A DNA stretch of 47,888 bases from Citrobacter sp. wls619 (GCF_005281345.1 NZ_SZXJ01000077.1:1-47888), one strand, 5' to 3'; positions 1 to 10,084 are shown, counted from the first letter of the stretch. Notes: generated from the sequence alone by a model not told the origin. Made by a program: numbers and translations.

Positions 1-1
1 G

Positions 2-28
2 GCCGGGTAAGCGTAAGCGCCACCCGGC
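2..28. repeat. REP-like palindrome downstream of hemL
   Basis: An imperfect palindrome with arms GCCGGGT and ACCCGGC and the typical internal GCG-rich spacer lies just past the hemL stop codon. It looks like a repetitive extragenic palindromic unit. Such units commonly stabilise mRNA 3' ends or bind gyrase; here it would form the 3' hairpin of hemL mRNA. The element may continue beyond the window edge. Confidence 0.7.
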
Positions 29-38
29 AATTCATCAC

Positions 39-1319
39 TTACAATTTCGCAAACACCCGACGTGCAGCGTCGATGGTGTTATTGATATCGTCTTCGCTAT
101 GCGCGACAGACATAAAGCCAGCTTCAAAGGCGGACGGCGCCAGGTAAACACCTTCATCCAGCATCATATGGAAGAAGCGCTTAAAGCGTTCAACGTCGCA
201 GGACATCACGTCCTGATAGCAGGTCACGGTTTCTGCGTCAGTGAAGAAAATCCCGAACATCCCACCGACATGGTTAACCACCAGCGGAATATTTGCTTCC
301 TGAGCGGCTTCCAGCAGACCTTCCGCCAGACGCGTCGTCAGTTCGTTCAGCGTCTCATGAATCCCCGGCTGGGCGACTTCATTCAGACAGGCAAAACCTG
401 CCGCCATCGCAATTGGGTTACCGGACAGCGTACCCGCCTGGTAAACCGGACCGGTTGGCGCCAGGGCATCCATCACATCACGACGGCCGCCAAATGCGCC
501 GACGGGCATGCCGCCACCGATGATTTTACCCAGACAAGTCAGATCCGGTACTACGCCGTAATAATCCTGCGCCCCCGCCAGTGCGACGCGGAAACCGGTC
601 ATGACTTCATCGATGATCAACAGTGCGCCAAACTCATCACACAGCGCACGCAGGCCCGGCAGGAATTCCGGCAGCGGCGGGATGCAGTTCATGTTGCCGG
701 CAACCGGTTCAACGATAATACAGGCGATTTCCTGCGGATACTGTTCGAATGCCGCACGTACTGAGGCAAGATCGTTATAGGTGCAGGTCAGGGTATGTTT
801 TGCGAAATCTGCCGGAACCCCCGGAGAGTTAGGCTGACCCAGCGTCAATGCCCCAGAACCGGCTTTGACCAGCAGGCAGTCAGCATGACCGTGGTAGCAG
901 CCTTCAAATTTGATGATTTTATCGCGCCCGGTGAAACCTCGCGCCAGACGGATCGCGCTCATTGTGGCTTCGGTACCGGAGTTCACCATACGTACCATGT
1001 CCATGGTCGGCACGAGCTCAGTGACCAGCGCCGCCATTTTTACTTCCATCTCGGTCGGCGCGCCGAAGCTTAAACCACGCTCTGCCGCTTCAATCACGGC
1101 ATTGCGAATTGCCGGGTGGTTATGACCCAGCACCATCGGCCCCCAGGAGCCGACATAATCGATATAGGCTTTACCATCGACATCATACAGGTATGCGCCG
1201 TCCGCTTTTTCAATAAACAGCGGAGTACCACCCACGCCAGTAAAGGCGCGAACGGGGGAGTTAACGCCGCCGGGGATAAGTTCGCGTGCTGCGCTGTAGA
1301 GATTTTCAGACTTACTCAT
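39..1319 (-). CDS. hemL: glutamate-1-semialdehyde 2,1-aminomutase
   Basis: This cytosolic PLP enzyme converts glutamate-1-semialdehyde to 5-aminolevulinate, the C5-pathway step feeding heme, siroheme and cobalamin. The 426-residue product has the same length as E. coli HemL and is nearly identical to it from memory. It shows the class III aminotransferase fold signature [10 protein letters not shown] and the PLP lysine in CLGKIIGGG (about residue 265). The start MSKSENLY is the family start. The gene stands alone, divergent from clcA across a 168-base gap, and ends at a REP palindrome. Nothing unusual is visible. Confidence 0.97.
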   Translation of the reverse strand: MSKSENLYSAARELIPGGVNSPVRAFTGVGGTPLFIEKADGAYLYDVDGKAYIDYVGSWGPMVLGHNHPAIRNAVIEAAERGLSFGAPTEMEVKMAALVTELVPTMDMVRMVNSGTEATMSAIRLARGFTGRDKIIKFEGCYHGHADCLLVKAGSGALTLGQPNSPGVPADFAKHTLTCTYNDLASVRAAFEQYPQEIACIIVEPVAGNMNCIPPLPEFLPGLRALCDEFGALLIIDEVMTGFRVALAGAQDYYGVVPDLTCLGKIIGGGMPVGAFGGRRDVMDALAPTGPVYQAGTLSGNPIAMAAGFACLNEVAQPGIHETLNELTTRLAEGLLEAAQEANIPLVVNHVGGMFGIFFTDAETVTCYQDVMSCDVERFKRFFHMMLDEGVYLAPSAFEAGFMSVAHSEDDINNTIDAARRVFAKL

Positions 1320-1487
1320 GGATGGGGTCCTGGTTCGTAGAAAAAGTAAATGCCCGCTATTCTAGTTATTCAGAGAAGGTTATGAAAGTTTTACGCAATT
1401 GAAACAATGCGATTTGCAGGGGATTTTCGTGAAATGTGCGAGTAGAATGCCGATTCCGTATTTGTATTACCAATTAATGATCATCTG

Positions 1488-2909
1488 ATGAAGACTGACT
1501 CTCCCTCTTTTGAAGCACAACAAATTGTGCGTTTACGCCGCAGGGATCAAATCCGTCGACTCCTGGAACGAGACAAAACGCCGTTGGCGATCCTGTTGAT
1601 GGCCGCAGTTGTCGGTACCGTGACGGGACTGGTTGGCGTGGCATTTGAAAAAGCGGTGACCTGGGTACAGAACCACCGCATTGGCGCGCTGGCTCAGGTT
1701 GCGGACCATGCCATTCTGCTGTGGCCGCTGGCGTTTATTCTCTCCGCGCTGCTGGCGATGGTCGGCTATTTTCTGGTGCGTAAATTTGCCCCGGAAGCCG
1801 GTGGTTCAGGGATCCCGGAGATTGAAGGCGCATTGGAAGAATTGCGACCTGTGCGCTGGTGGCGTGTGCTGCCGGTAAAATTTATCGGTGGTATGGGAAC
1901 GCTGGGTGCCGGGATGGTGCTTGGCCGGGAAGGGCCAACGGTGCAAATTGGTGGCAATATTGGGCGCATGGTGCTGGATATTTTCCGCATGCGTAGCGCC
2001 GAAGCGCGGCACACCTTACTGGCAACCGGTGCGGCTGCGGGCCTGTCGGCCGCGTTTAATGCGCCTCTGGCCGGCATTCTGTTCATTATTGAAGAGATGC
2101 GACCACAGTTTCGTTATAACCTCGTGTCGATCAAAGCCGTATTTACCGGCGTGATTATGTCGAGCATTGTGTTTCGTATTTTCAACGGCGAGGCCCCGAT
2201 TATTGAGGTTGGGAAACTCTCCAATGCGCCGGTTAATACGCTGTGGTTGTACCTCATCCTTGGGATTATTTTTGGTTGCGTCGGGCCGTTGTTCAATACC
2301 ATGGTGTTGCGTACCCAGGATATGTTTCAACGCTTCCACGGTGGTGAAATTAAAAAATGGGTGCTGATGGGCGGCGCGATCGGCGGCCTGTGCGGGATCC
2401 TCGGTTTGATTCAACCTGAAGCGGCAGGCGGTGGATTTAATCTGATCCCGATTGCCGCTGCGGGCAATTTCAGCGTGGGCCTGCTGCTGTTCATCTTTAT
2501 CGCCAGGGTTATCACCACGCTGCTGTGTTTCTCTTCCGGCGCGCCTGGAGGGATATTTGCCCCGATGCTGGCATTAGGCACATTGCTGGGAACGGCATTT
2601 GGCATGGCTGCAGCGGCCTCTTTTCCGCAGTATCATCTGGAGGCGGGGACGTTTGCTATTGCCGGGATGGGGGCATTGCTGGCCGCTTCAGTGCGTGCGC
2701 CGTTAACGGGCATTGTGCTGGTGCTGGAAATGACGGATAACTATCAGCTCATTTTGCCAATGATTATTACCTGTCTTGGCGCAACACTATTAGCCCAGTT
2801 TATGGGTGGAAAACCGCTATACTCGACTATCCTTGCCCGCACACTGGCAAAACAGGAAGCGGAGCAGGCGGCAAAAAGCCAGAGTACCGCCACGGGCGAG
2901 AATACTTGA
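1488..2909 (+). CDS. clcA: H+/Cl- exchange transporter ClcA
   Basis: This inner-membrane CLC antiporter exchanges two chloride ions for one proton and supports extreme acid resistance. The 473-residue length equals that of E. coli ClcA. CLC motifs are present: GSGIPE (about 107-112), GREGP with gating Glu148, the second proton-path Glu in IIEEM (about 203), and GAPGGIFAP for chloride coordination. The protein has about 18 hydrophobic helices in two inverted halves. Divergence from E. coli ClcA is clearly greater than for neighbouring genes, mainly in the N-terminal 100 residues and around 280-310. No clear Shine-Dalgarno precedes the ATG; the start is chosen by the conserved MKTD N-terminus. 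Confidence 0.96.
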   Translation: MKTDSPSFEAQQIVRLRRRDQIRRLLERDKTPLAILLMAAVVGTVTGLVGVAFEKAVTWVQNHRIGALAQVADHAILLWPLAFILSALLAMVGYFLVRKFAPEAGGSGIPEIEGALEELRPVRWWRVLPVKFIGGMGTLGAGMVLGREGPTVQIGGNIGRMVLDIFRMRSAEARHTLLATGAAAGLSAAFNAPLAGILFIIEEMRPQFRYNLVSIKAVFTGVIMSSIVFRIFNGEAPIIEVGKLSNAPVNTLWLYLILGIIFGCVGPLFNTMVLRTQDMFQRFHGGEIKKWVLMGGAIGGLCGILGLIQPEAAGGGFNLIPIAAAGNFSVGLLLFIFIARVITTLLCFSSGAPGGIFAPMLALGTLLGTAFGMAAAASFPQYHLEAGTFAIAGMGALLAASVRAPLTGIVLVLEMTDNYQLILPMIITCLGATLLAQFMGGKPLYSTILARTLAKQEAEQAAKSQSTATGENT

Positions 2910-2951
2910 ACGAAATACCAGGGTATTAGATAATGGCCTCAACCATTGGGT

Positions 2952-2957
2952 TATAAT
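2952..2957 (+). promoter_or_regulatory. candidate erpA promoter -10 element
   Basis: A perfect TATAAT sits 34 bases before the erpA start codon, giving an expected leader of about 27 nt. No good -35 hexamer lies 16-18 bases upstream, which suggests a factor-dependent or weak promoter. E. coli erpA is repressed by IscR, but I could not identify a convincing IscR site here. Confidence 0.4.
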
Positions 2958-2990
2958 TTGCCCAATTGCCATTGTCGTTTGGAGCAAAAT

Positions 2991-3335
2991 ATGAGTGATG
3001 ACGTAGCGCTGCCACTGCAATTTACTGAAGCAGCAGCCAATAAAGTAAAAAGCCTGATCGCAGATGAAGATAACCCAAATCTGAAATTACGCGTGTATAT
3101 CACCGGCGGTGGTTGCAGCGGTTTCCAGTACGGTTTTACCTTTGATGATCAGGTAAACGATGGTGATATGACCATTGAGAAGCAAGGTGTTGGTCTGGTG
3201 GTTGATCCGATGAGCCTGCAGTATCTGGTAGGCGGTGCGGTTGATTACACCGAAGGTCTGGAAGGTTCTCGCTTTGTTGTGACTAACCCGAACGCCAAAA
3301 GCACCTGCGGGTGTGGTTCCTCTTTCAGCATCTGA
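2991..3335 (+). CDS. erpA: iron-sulfur cluster insertion protein ErpA
   Basis: ErpA is an A-type carrier that receives Fe-S clusters from the Isc/Suf machineries and delivers them to targets such as IspG and IspH of the isoprenoid pathway. The 114-residue HesB/IscA-fold protein has the three cluster cysteines in GGGCSG (Cys42) and in STCGCGS near the C-terminus (about 106 and 108). An upstream in-frame ATG at 2946 would add 15 residues. I reject it because MSDDVALPL is the family start and GGAGC precedes it. It lies downstream of clcA with its own promoter-like sequence. Confidence 0.96.
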   Translation: MSDDVALPLQFTEAAANKVKSLIADEDNPNLKLRVYITGGGCSGFQYGFTFDDQVNDGDMTIEKQGVGLVVDPMSLQYLVGGAVDYTEGLEGSRFVVTNPNAKSTCGCGSSFSI

Positions 3336-3366
3336 TTGCTGTCTGTAATACCGACGGTCTGATGGT

Positions 3367-3436
3367 GTAGGCCCGGTAAGCGTAGCGCCACCGGGCAATG
3401 TGCCGGATGGCGGCGTAAACGCCTTATCCGGCCTAC
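3367..3436. repeat. paired REP units (BIME) between erpA and yadS
   Basis: Two inverted REP-type palindromes lie head to head. The first has arms GCCCGGT and ACCGGGC. The second starts GCCGGATGGCGGCG and closes with TATCCGGCCTAC. They occupy the gap between the convergent erpA and yadS genes and could terminate or stabilise both transcripts. No U-rich terminator is otherwise visible in this gap. Confidence 0.8.
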
Positions 3437-3454
3437 ATGTTCTGCATCGTCACA

Positions 3455-4078
3455 TCAACGTCCGTTATCATCCAGCGCAAACGTCGGCAGTTTCAAATGC
3501 CAACGAATAGCGGCAAGCCGAATCAGCAGGGTAACGGCCATCCCCATCATACTGGCGTTTTCCAGCGACACATTAAAGGTATAAAACGCGGTGGCGTGGA
3601 CGATCCCGCCAATGATGCATGCCGTAGCATAGATTTCGGTACGCAAGATCATCGGCACTTCACGTGCTAACACGTCGCGAATAATTCCGCCGCCTACACC
3701 GGTAATGACCCCCATACAAATTGCCACCAGTGGTCCGGTTCCTGCGAGAAACGCTTTATTCACGCCAATACCCACGAACACCGCCAGACCCACGGCATCC
3801 AGCACCGGAAGTATCCATTTCGGTAAACGTCTTGGCTGGCGCACCAGCACGATCGTCAACATACTGGTGATCATCGCCACCACCAGATCTGTGGGATCTT
3901 TAACCCAGAATACGGGGCCGTGATCCAGCGCCATATCGCGGATCGTACCGCCACCGACGGCGGTTACCACGCCTAAGACCAGAACGCCGAAGGGGTCCAT
4001 ACGCAGTTTTCCGGCCAGCAATACGCCAGAGATAGCAAATACCGCGGTACCGACAATATCCAGCCAATAGACGAGCAT
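3455..4078 (-). CDS. yadS: inner-membrane TRIC-channel family protein YadS (UPF0126)
   Basis: This is a 207-residue polytopic protein with about seven hydrophobic segments and an internal duplication. The two halves repeat a glycine-rich GVVTAVGGGTIRD / GVITGVGGGIIRD motif (about 35-50 and 122-135), the hallmark of the bacterial TRIC/UPF0126 fold. Relatives have been implicated in cation or glycine transport, but I cannot assign a substrate from sequence. It is the third gene after mtn and btuF on the minus strand, 37 bases beyond btuF, so co-transcription is likely. The length equals that of E. coli YadS. Confidence 0.9.
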   Translation of the reverse strand: MLVYWLDIVGTAVFAISGVLLAGKLRMDPFGVLVLGVVTAVGGGTIRDMALDHGPVFWVKDPTDLVVAMITSMLTIVLVRQPRRLPKWILPVLDAVGLAVFVGIGVNKAFLAGTGPLVAICMGVITGVGGGIIRDVLAREVPMILRTEIYATACIIGGIVHATAFYTFNVSLENASMMGMAVTLLIRLAAIRWHLKLPTFALDDNGR

Positions 4079-4115
4079 TTTTAAATCCTCACAACAAACC
4101 TGGTGGGGGCAGGCG

Positions 4116-4916
4116 CTAATTTACTTGTGAAAGCGCATTACAGAGTTGTTTTGCGGCGAGGATAATACGCGGGCTCGCGCGTTCAAACCAGTCACTATCA
4201 AGCGTAATAACCGGGATTTTAAGCTGATTTCCCCAGTATTGCTCAATTTTAAGAGTTTCGCCCGAACCGCCGGTCGCAACAATTGCCTGAGGGGCTCTTG
4301 CCAGGACCTGTTCGCGGCTGACCTGCGGCCATGGAACCCGGCTGCCGGAAAAGATGTTTTCTCCACCACAGACCTCAAGAACCTGGTTTTGAATGGAACC
4401 TTTTCCACTGGTAAACAGAGGATTTGCGCCAAACTGGAGAAACACACGTTTTTTCGGTTTGTTGGCATACTGAGATTTTAGTAAAGCATACTCATCAAGC
4501 AAGGTTTGGGCTGCCTGTTTTGCCTGTTCAGGCTTGGGGCTCCATGGCGCAAGTTGACGCAATGCATCAGCGACCTGCTCGATGGTGACGGCATCGACCC
4601 AGATGACCTTAATGCCCAGAGCGGTCAGTTGATTAACCTGCCGCTCAGCATTCCCTCCACGCCAGGCAATAACCAAATCGGGTTTGAGCGCCACAATACG
4701 TTCCAGGTTCATGCCTTGCCAGGTTGAGACCTCTTCAATATTTTTGGCCTCGGGCGGGTAGTTTGAATAGCTGCTGACGCCAACGGGAGTAATACCGGCG
4801 GCAAAGGCCAGTTCAGTGTTGGCTGGAGAAAGCGAAATAACACGCGGCGCGGCGTAAAGCCACGCCGGAAGAGTGAAAAGCAGGGCGACCAGCGCCCTGA
4901 AGATGTATTTAGCCAT
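4116..4916 (-). CDS. btuF: periplasmic vitamin B12-binding protein BtuF
   Basis: BtuF captures cobalamin delivered by the outer-membrane BtuB receptor and hands it to the BtuCD ABC transporter, which is encoded elsewhere. The 266-residue precursor begins MAKYIF and has a Sec signal peptide of about 22 residues ending LYA. The mature class III binding protein fold has the periplasmic-binding signature around [16 protein letters not shown] and [18 protein letters not shown]. The start at 4916 is chosen over 4943 because it gives the conserved N-terminus. It overlaps the mtn stop by 8 bases, indicating translational coupling. Confidence 0.95.
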   Translation of the reverse strand: MAKYIFRALVALLFTLPAWLYAAPRVISLSPANTELAFAAGITPVGVSSYSNYPPEAKNIEEVSTWQGMNLERIVALKPDLVIAWRGGNAERQVNQLTALGIKVIWVDAVTIEQVADALRQLAPWSPKPEQAKQAAQTLLDEYALLKSQYANKPKKRVFLQFGANPLFTSGKGSIQNQVLEVCGGENIFSGSRVPWPQVSREQVLARAPQAIVATGGSGETLKIEQYWGNQLKIPVITLDSDWFERASPRIILAAKQLCNALSQVN

Positions 4917-5607
4917 GTGCCAGTTTCTGCACCAGCGTTTCAACCATCAGGCTTGACTGTTTCGCGGCAACGACCAGGAACTCGTCAAAGCTGAGATGGG
5001 ACTGCTGATCGGCAACGTCAGAGATAGCGCGAACGACAACAAACGGCACGTTAAAGTTGTGACACACGTGCGCAATTGCGGTTGCTTCCATCTCAACGGC
5101 AATCGCCTGTGGGAAGTTATGCTTAATTTTTGCCAGGCCAACGGAACCGTTAATGAAGGCATCGCCGCTGACGATCAGTCCACGGACGGCGTTCAGATTG
5201 AGTTCGGCAATGCAGGATTCCGCTGCAGCAATCAGTGCCGGGTCGGCTTTAAAACCGGCCGGGCAGCCCGGTAGCTGGCCAAATTCATAGCCGAATGCGG
5301 TGACGTCAGCGTCGTGATAGCGCGCTTCGTCAGAAACCACGATATCACCCACTTTCAGCGTAGAAGCCAGGCCACCCGCTGAACCGGTATTGATGATGGC
5401 ATCTGGCTTGCAGTGTTCAAGCAGCAGCGTAGCGCCCAGCGCCGCAGCCACTTTACCGATGCCTGATTTCAGTAGCGCAACCTCAGTACCGTTCAGTTGG
5501 CCGGTGTAAATTTCACAACCGCCAAGAGCGATTGTCTGACGGTTTTCGATTTTGTCACGCAGCAGCGTAACTTCTTCTTCCATTGCACCAATGATGCCGA
5601 TTTTCAT
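4909..5607 (-). CDS. mtn: 5'-methylthioadenosine/S-adenosylhomocysteine nucleosidase
   Basis: Mtn (Pfs) cleaves methylthioadenosine and S-adenosylhomocysteine to adenine plus the thioribose or ribosylhomocysteine product. This recycles methyl-cycle by-products and feeds LuxS/AI-2. The 232-residue product is full length with the PNP/UDP phosphorylase fold: GAMEEEV with the catalytic Glu near residue 12, NTGSAGGL in the centre, and [11 protein letters not shown] plus RAISDVAD (catalytic Asp about 197) near the end. It is the first gene of mtn-btuF-yadS and divergent from dgt across 83 bases. Linkage to btuF fits a methionine/B12 theme. Confidence 0.97.
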   Translation of the reverse strand: MKIGIIGAMEEEVTLLRDKIENRQTIALGGCEIYTGQLNGTEVALLKSGIGKVAAALGATLLLEHCKPDAIINTGSAGGLASTLKVGDIVVSDEARYHDADVTAFGYEFGQLPGCPAGFKADPALIAAAESCIAELNLNAVRGLIVSGDAFINGSVGLAKIKHNFPQAIAVEMEATAIAHVCHNFNVPFVVVRAISDVADQQSHLSFDEFLVVAAKQSSLMVETLVQKLAHG

Positions 5608-5690
5608 AGATTTACTCGCGATAAGCCAGATTTGAGGGCATAGTCTATCATGCGCTTAAGGGGTAGCGCATTTCTCAGGCGGGAGAGGAC

Positions 5691-7208
5691 ATGGCACAGA
5701 TCGATTTCCGAAAAAAAATAAACTGGCATCGTCGTTACCGTTCGCCGCAGGGCGTGAAATCTGAGCATGAGATCCTGCGCATTTTCGAAAGCGACCGCGG
5801 ACGTATTATCAATTCTCCGGCTATTCGCCGACTGCAGCAAAAAACCCAGGTCTTTCCGTTGGAGCGTAATGCGGCGGTACGTACGCGTCTGACGCACTCG
5901 ATGGAAGTTCAGCAGGTAGGGCGTTATATCGCCAAAGAGATCCTCAGCCGACTGAAAGAGCAAAAGCTGTTGGAGCAGTACGGCCTGGATGAGTTGACCG
6001 GTCCCTTTGAAAGCATCGTCGAAATGTCCTGCCTGATGCATGACATCGGCAATCCGCCGTTTGGTCACTTTGGCGAGGCAGCGATTAATGACTGGTTCCG
6101 CCAGCGACTCTATCCGGCTGATGCTGAAAGTCAGCCCTTAAGCGACGATCGCTGCCTGGTGTCTGCGTTACGTTTGCGTGAAGGTGAAGAGTCGCTCAAT
6201 GATATTCGCCGCAAGGTACGTCAGGACCTGTGCCATTTTGAAGGCAATGCGCAGGGCATTCGGCTGGTGCATACCCTGATGCGCATGAACCTGACCTGGT
6301 CGCAGGTGGGGGGGATTTTAAAATATACGCGCCCGGCATGGTGGCGTGGAGGTACACCGGCAACGCATAACTATTTAATGAAGAAACCGGGATATTACCT
6401 TTCCGAAGAATCGTATATTGAGCGGTTACGTAAAGAATTATCCTTAGCGCCTTACAGTCGCTTTCCATTAACCTGGATTATGGAAGCAGCGGACGACATC
6501 TCTTATTGTGTGGCTGATCTGGAGGATGCTGTTGAGAAAAGAATCTTCAGCGTCGAGCAGCTTTACCACCATCTGTATGAGGCGTGGGGGGAGCATGAAA
6601 AAGGTTCCCTGTTTAGCCAGGTTGTTGAGAACGCCTGGGAAAAATCTCGCTCAAATACATTAAGCCGCAGTACGGAAGATCAGTTCTTTATGTATTTACG
6701 CGTTAACACGCTGAATAAGCTGGTACCGTACGCCGCTCAACGTTTTATTGATAATTTGCCGCAAATTTTTGAGGGGAGTTTTAATCACGCTTTATTAGAA
6801 GATGCCAGTAGCTTCAGCCAGTTGCTTGGGGTATATAAAAATGTAGCGATAAAACATGTGTTTAGCCATCCAGATGTAGAGCAACTGGAATTGCAAGGCT
6901 ATCGGGTTATCAGTGGGCTTCTGGAAATCTACCAACCACTGTTAAAAATGTCATTATCCGACTTTAGCGGACTGGTTGAACACGAAAGATTAAAACAGTT
7001 CCCTATCGAATCACGATTATTTCAAAAGTTGTCTACCCGCCATCGTCTTGCTTATGTTGAGGCGGTCAGTAAAATAATGCCGGGTAGTGCCGGGTTCCCG
7101 GTCATGGAATATTATTATCGCTGCCGTTTAATTCAGGATTATATCAGCGGGATGACTGACTTGTATGCCTGGGATGAATATAGACGGCTGATGGCGGTAG
7201 AACAATAA
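5691..7208 (+). CDS. dgt: deoxyguanosinetriphosphate triphosphohydrolase (dGTPase)
   Basis: Dgt hydrolyses dGTP to deoxyguanosine and tripolyphosphate, shaping dNTP pools and limiting mutation; some phages encode an inhibitor of it. The 505-residue protein carries the HD metal-site residues His69 (RLTHSMEV) and His117-Asp118 ([15 protein letters not shown]), with a later Asp in AADDISY. The last half, from about 6330, is visibly richer in A/T and TTA leucine codons than neighbouring genes. AGGCGGGAGAGGAC provides a strong ribosome site. It sits 129 bases before degP, as in E. coli. Confidence 0.96.
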   Translation: MAQIDFRKKINWHRRYRSPQGVKSEHEILRIFESDRGRIINSPAIRRLQQKTQVFPLERNAAVRTRLTHSMEVQQVGRYIAKEILSRLKEQKLLEQYGLDELTGPFESIVEMSCLMHDIGNPPFGHFGEAAINDWFRQRLYPADAESQPLSDDRCLVSALRLREGEESLNDIRRKVRQDLCHFEGNAQGIRLVHTLMRMNLTWSQVGGILKYTRPAWWRGGTPATHNYLMKKPGYYLSEESYIERLRKELSLAPYSRFPLTWIMEAADDISYCVADLEDAVEKRIFSVEQLYHHLYEAWGEHEKGSLFSQVVENAWEKSRSNTLSRSTEDQFFMYLRVNTLNKLVPYAAQRFIDNLPQIFEGSFNHALLEDASSFSQLLGVYKNVAIKHVFSHPDVEQLELQGYRVISGLLEIYQPLLKMSLSDFSGLVEHERLKQFPIESRLFQKLSTRHRLAYVEAVSKIMPGSAGFPVMEYYYRCRLIQDYISGMTDLYAWDEYRRLMAVEQ

Positions 7209-7264
7209 ATACTCATTTGTAAAGACTGACAATAAAATTTTACTTTTTCCTTAAACTTCATTCT

Positions 7265-7292
7265 GGAACTTAGCGCTATAAAACGACTCTGA
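7265..7292 (+). promoter_or_regulatory. sigma-E promoter of degP
   Basis: GGAACTT (7265-7271) is followed after 16 bases by TCTGA (7288-7292). This matches the extracytoplasmic sigma-E promoter pattern and the known E. coli degP promoter. Transcription would begin near 7298, giving a leader of about 40 nt. Possible CpxR half-sites, GTAAA at 7219 and the inverse TTTTAC at 7238, lie upstream. Their spacing is imperfect, so Cpx control is only inferred from E. coli. Confidence 0.85.
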
Positions 7293-7337
7293 GGTATACA
7301 GCAATTTTGCGTGACCTGTTAATCGAGAACGAAACAC

Positions 7338-8771
7338 ATGAAAAAAACCACATTAGCAATGAGTGCACTGGCTCTGAGTTTAGGTTTGGCGTTGTCCCCC
7401 CTGTCTGCAACGGCGGCTGAGACAGCGTCTTCAGCAACAACAGCCCAACAGATGCCAAGCCTGGCCCCGATGCTCGAAAAAGTGATGCCATCGGTGGTGA
7501 GTATTAATGTCGAGGGGAGCACGACGGTCAATACGCCGCGCATGCCGCGTAATTTCCAGCAGTTCTTCGGGGATAATTCTCCGTTCTGCCAGGACGGTTC
7601 TCCGTTCCAGAGCTCACCGTTCTGCCAGGGCGGTGCTCCGGGCGCTGACAACGGCGGCGGACAGCAGCAGAAATTTATGGCGCTGGGGTCTGGCGTCATC
7701 ATTGATGCCGCGAAAGGGTATGTTGTGACCAACAACCACGTGGTCGATAACGCTACGGTGATCAAGGTTCAACTGAGCGATGGGCGTAAGTTTGACGCGA
7801 AGATCGTCGGAAAAGATCCGCGCTCTGATATCGCGCTGATCCAAATTCAGGATCCGAAAAACCTGACGGCAATTAAGCTGGCTGATTCTGATGCGCTGCG
7901 CGTGGGTGATTACACTGTAGCGATTGGTAACCCGTTTGGCCTTGGTGAAACGGTGACTTCAGGTATCGTTTCTGCACTGGGGCGTAGTGGCCTGAATGCC
8001 GAAAACTACGAGAACTTCATCCAGACGGATGCGGCGATCAACCGCGGTAACTCTGGTGGTGCGCTGGTTAACCTGAATGGCGAGTTGATCGGGATTAACA
8101 CCGCGATCCTCGCGCCGGACGGCGGCAACATCGGGATCGGTTTTGCTATCCCAAGCAACATGGTGAAAAACCTGACTTCGCAGATGGTTGAGTTCGGCCA
8201 GGTTAAACGCGGTGAGCTGGGTATTATGGGGACTGAGCTGAGCTCTGAGCTGGCGAAAGCGATGAAAGTGGATGCCCAGCGCGGGGCATTCGTCAGCCAG
8301 GTTATGCCGAACTCTTCTGCAGCGAAAGCCGGTATCAAAGCGGGTGACGTGATTACATCACTGAACGGTAAACCCATCAGCAGCTTCGCTGCCCTGCGTG
8401 CTCAGGTTGGCACCATGCCAGTGGGTAGCAAAATTAACCTTGGCCTGCTGCGCGACGGTAAGCCGGTAACGGTGAACCTGGAGCTGCAGCAGAGCAGCCA
8501 GACTCAGGTTGATTCCAGCTCTATCTTCAAAGGCATTGAAGGCGCGGATATGAGCAACAAAGGCCAGGACAAAGGTGTCGTGGTGAGCGATGTGAAACCG
8601 AATTCGCCGGCGGCACAGATTGGCCTGAAGAAAGGGGATGTCATCATTGGTGCTAACCAGCAACCGGTGAAAAACATCGCGGAACTGCGCAAAATTCTCG
8701 ACAGTAAACCGGCTGTTCTGGCGCTGAACATTCAGCGTGGTGATAGCTCTATCTATCTGTTGATGCAGTAA
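7338..8771 (+). CDS. degP: periplasmic serine endoprotease/chaperone DegP
   Basis: DegP (HtrA, Do) degrades or refolds misfolded envelope proteins and assembles into cages around unfolded outer-membrane proteins. The 477-residue precursor has a 26-residue Sec signal ending ATAA. A trypsin-like domain follows with triad His134 (TNNHVVDN), Asp164 (DPRSDIAL) and Ser239 (RGNSGGAL), then PDZ1 (about 285-380) and PDZ2 (about 395-475). Two cysteines (about 84 and 96) sit in the regulatory LA loop. By recall E. coli DegP has 474 residues; the extra residues lie just after the signal and in the Gly/Gln-rich end of the LA loop. Confidence 0.98.
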   Translation: MKKTTLAMSALALSLGLALSPLSATAAETASSATTAQQMPSLAPMLEKVMPSVVSINVEGSTTVNTPRMPRNFQQFFGDNSPFCQDGSPFQSSPFCQGGAPGADNGGGQQQKFMALGSGVIIDAAKGYVVTNNHVVDNATVIKVQLSDGRKFDAKIVGKDPRSDIALIQIQDPKNLTAIKLADSDALRVGDYTVAIGNPFGLGETVTSGIVSALGRSGLNAENYENFIQTDAAINRGNSGGALVNLNGELIGINTAILAPDGGNIGIGFAIPSNMVKNLTSQMVEFGQVKRGELGIMGTELSSELAKAMKVDAQRGAFVSQVMPNSSAAKAGIKAGDVITSLNGKPISSFAALRAQVGTMPVGSKINLGLLRDGKPVTVNLELQQSSQTQVDSSSIFKGIEGADMSNKGQDKGVVVSDVKPNSPAAQIGLKKGDVIIGANQQPVKNIAELRKILDSKPAVLALNIQRGDSSIYLLMQ

Positions 8772-8779
8772 TCCCTCAG

Positions 8780-8814
8780 AACCCCTTCCCATATCAGGGA
8801 AGGGGTTTCTTTTT
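8780..8814 (+). terminator. intrinsic terminator of degP
   Basis: An 11-bp perfect stem, AACCCCTTCCC (8780-8790) with GGGAAGGGGTT (8797-8807), closes a 6-nt loop and is followed by TCTTTTT. It begins 8 bases after the degP stop codon and separates degP from cdaR. Confidence 0.92.
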
Positions 8815-8852
8815 GTGATACCTACCACAACTCCATACTTCTCTCTTCTGCT

Positions 8853-8868
8853 TTGTGCATTTGCACAA
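8853..8868. promoter_or_regulatory. perfect palindrome upstream of cdaR, candidate operator
   Basis: TTGTGCA and TGCACAA are exact inverted arms separated by TT, ending 53 bases before the cdaR start codon. A perfect 7-bp dyad of this size suits a dimeric regulator. The simplest inference is autoregulation by CdaR, but the binding protein is not shown by the sequence. Confidence 0.5.
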
Positions 8869-8921
8869 TGTCGCAGCCTGTTTTCTTCCCTATGCTTGAG
8901 CACTGCTCACAGGAGGGCTTT

Positions 8922-10079
8922 ATGGCTGGCTGGCATCTCGATACCAAAATGGCGCAGGATATCGTGGCGCGCACGATGCGCATCATTGATACCAACATCA
9001 ACGTAATGGATGCCCGTGGGCGGATCATCGGCAGCGGCGATCGTGAACGTATTGGTGAATTGCACGAAGGTGCGCTGCTGGTGCTCTCACAGGGCCGGGT
9101 AGTCGATATTGATGATGCGGTAGCGCGACACCTGCACGGCGTGCGACAGGGAATAAACCTGCCGCTGCGGCTTGAAGGCGAAATTGTTGGCGTTATTGGT
9201 TTAACCGGTGAGCCGGAGCATTTGCGTAAGTACGGTGAACTGGTGTGTATGACCGCCGAAATGATGCTGGAGCAGTCGCGTTTGATGCATCTGCTCGCGC
9301 AGGACAGTCGTCTGCGCGAAGAACTGGTGATGAACCTGATTCAGGCTGAAGAGAACACCCCGGCGCTGGTGGAATGGGCGCAGCGGCTAGGTATAGATCT
9401 GAACCAGCCACGTGTGGTAGCGGTGGTGGAAGTCGACAGCGGGCAGCTTGGTGTAGACAGCGCCATGGCTGAACTACAGCAATTACAAAATGCGTTGACG
9501 ACACCAGAACGAAATAACCTGATTGCGATTGTTTCACTGACTGAGATGGTGGTTCTGAAACCCGCACTGAATCAGTTTGGCCGCTGGGATGCAGAAGATC
9601 ATCGTAAGCGTGTTGAACAGCTGATCGCCCGTATGAAAGAGAACGGACAGCTACGCTTTCGCGTATCGCTGGGCAACTATTTTACCGGGCCGGGCAGCAT
9701 TGCCCGCTCGTATCGTACCGCACGTACGACCATGATGGTCGGTAAGCAGCGCATGCCGGAAAGCCGCAGCTATTTTTACCAGGATTTAATGTTGCCAGTG
9801 CTGTTAGACAGCCTGCGTGGTGGCTGGCAGGCTAATGAGCTGGCTCGTCCGCTGGTACGACTGAAAGCGATGGATAACAATGGCTTGCTGCGGAGGACAT
9901 TAGCGGCATGGTTTCGCCACAACGTACAGCCGCTGGCGACCTCAAAGGCGCTATTTATCCACCGCAATACGCTTGAATATCGCCTGAATCGTATTTCAGA
10001 ACTTACCGGGCTGGATTTGGGTAATTTTGATGACAGACTGCTGCTGTATGTGGCGTTGCAACTGGATGAGCAGCATTGA
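8922..10079 (+). CDS. cdaR: carbohydrate diacid regulator CdaR
   Basis: CdaR (SdaR) activates the glucarate, galactarate and glycerate utilisation genes (gar and gud operons) in response to diacid sugars. The 385-residue protein has an N-terminal sugar diacid recognition domain (about 1-135), a central linker, and a C-terminal PucR-type helix-turn-helix around HRNTLEYRLNRISELTGLD (about 342-362). The ATG at 8922 is preceded by AGGAGG and gives the conserved MAGWHLDTKM start; extension to 8853 is rejected. It is an isolated gene between degP and yaeH. Its targets are not in this window. Confidence 0.95.
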   Translation: MAGWHLDTKMAQDIVARTMRIIDTNINVMDARGRIIGSGDRERIGELHEGALLVLSQGRVVDIDDAVARHLHGVRQGINLPLRLEGEIVGVIGLTGEPEHLRKYGELVCMTAEMMLEQSRLMHLLAQDSRLREELVMNLIQAEENTPALVEWAQRLGIDLNQPRVVAVVEVDSGQLGVDSAMAELQQLQNALTTPERNNLIAIVSLTEMVVLKPALNQFGRWDAEDHRKRVEQLIARMKENGQLRFRVSLGNYFTGPGSIARSYRTARTTMMVGKQRMPESRSYFYQDLMLPVLLDSLRGGWQANELARPLVRLKAMDNNGLLRRTLAAWFRHNVQPLATSKALFIHRNTLEYRLNRISELTGLDLGNFDDRLLLYVALQLDEQH

Positions 10080-10084
10080 TTAAT

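Noticed and set aside
1320-1487. Promoters for hemL and clcA in the divergent gap
   Set aside because: A minus-strand TAGAAT is visible near 1360, but no fitting -35 and no clear clcA promoter; too weak to list.
7219-7243. CpxR box upstream of degP
   Set aside because: Half-sites GTAAA and TTTTAC are present but not in the usual tandem spacing of five bases; kept only as a remark in the degP promoter entry.
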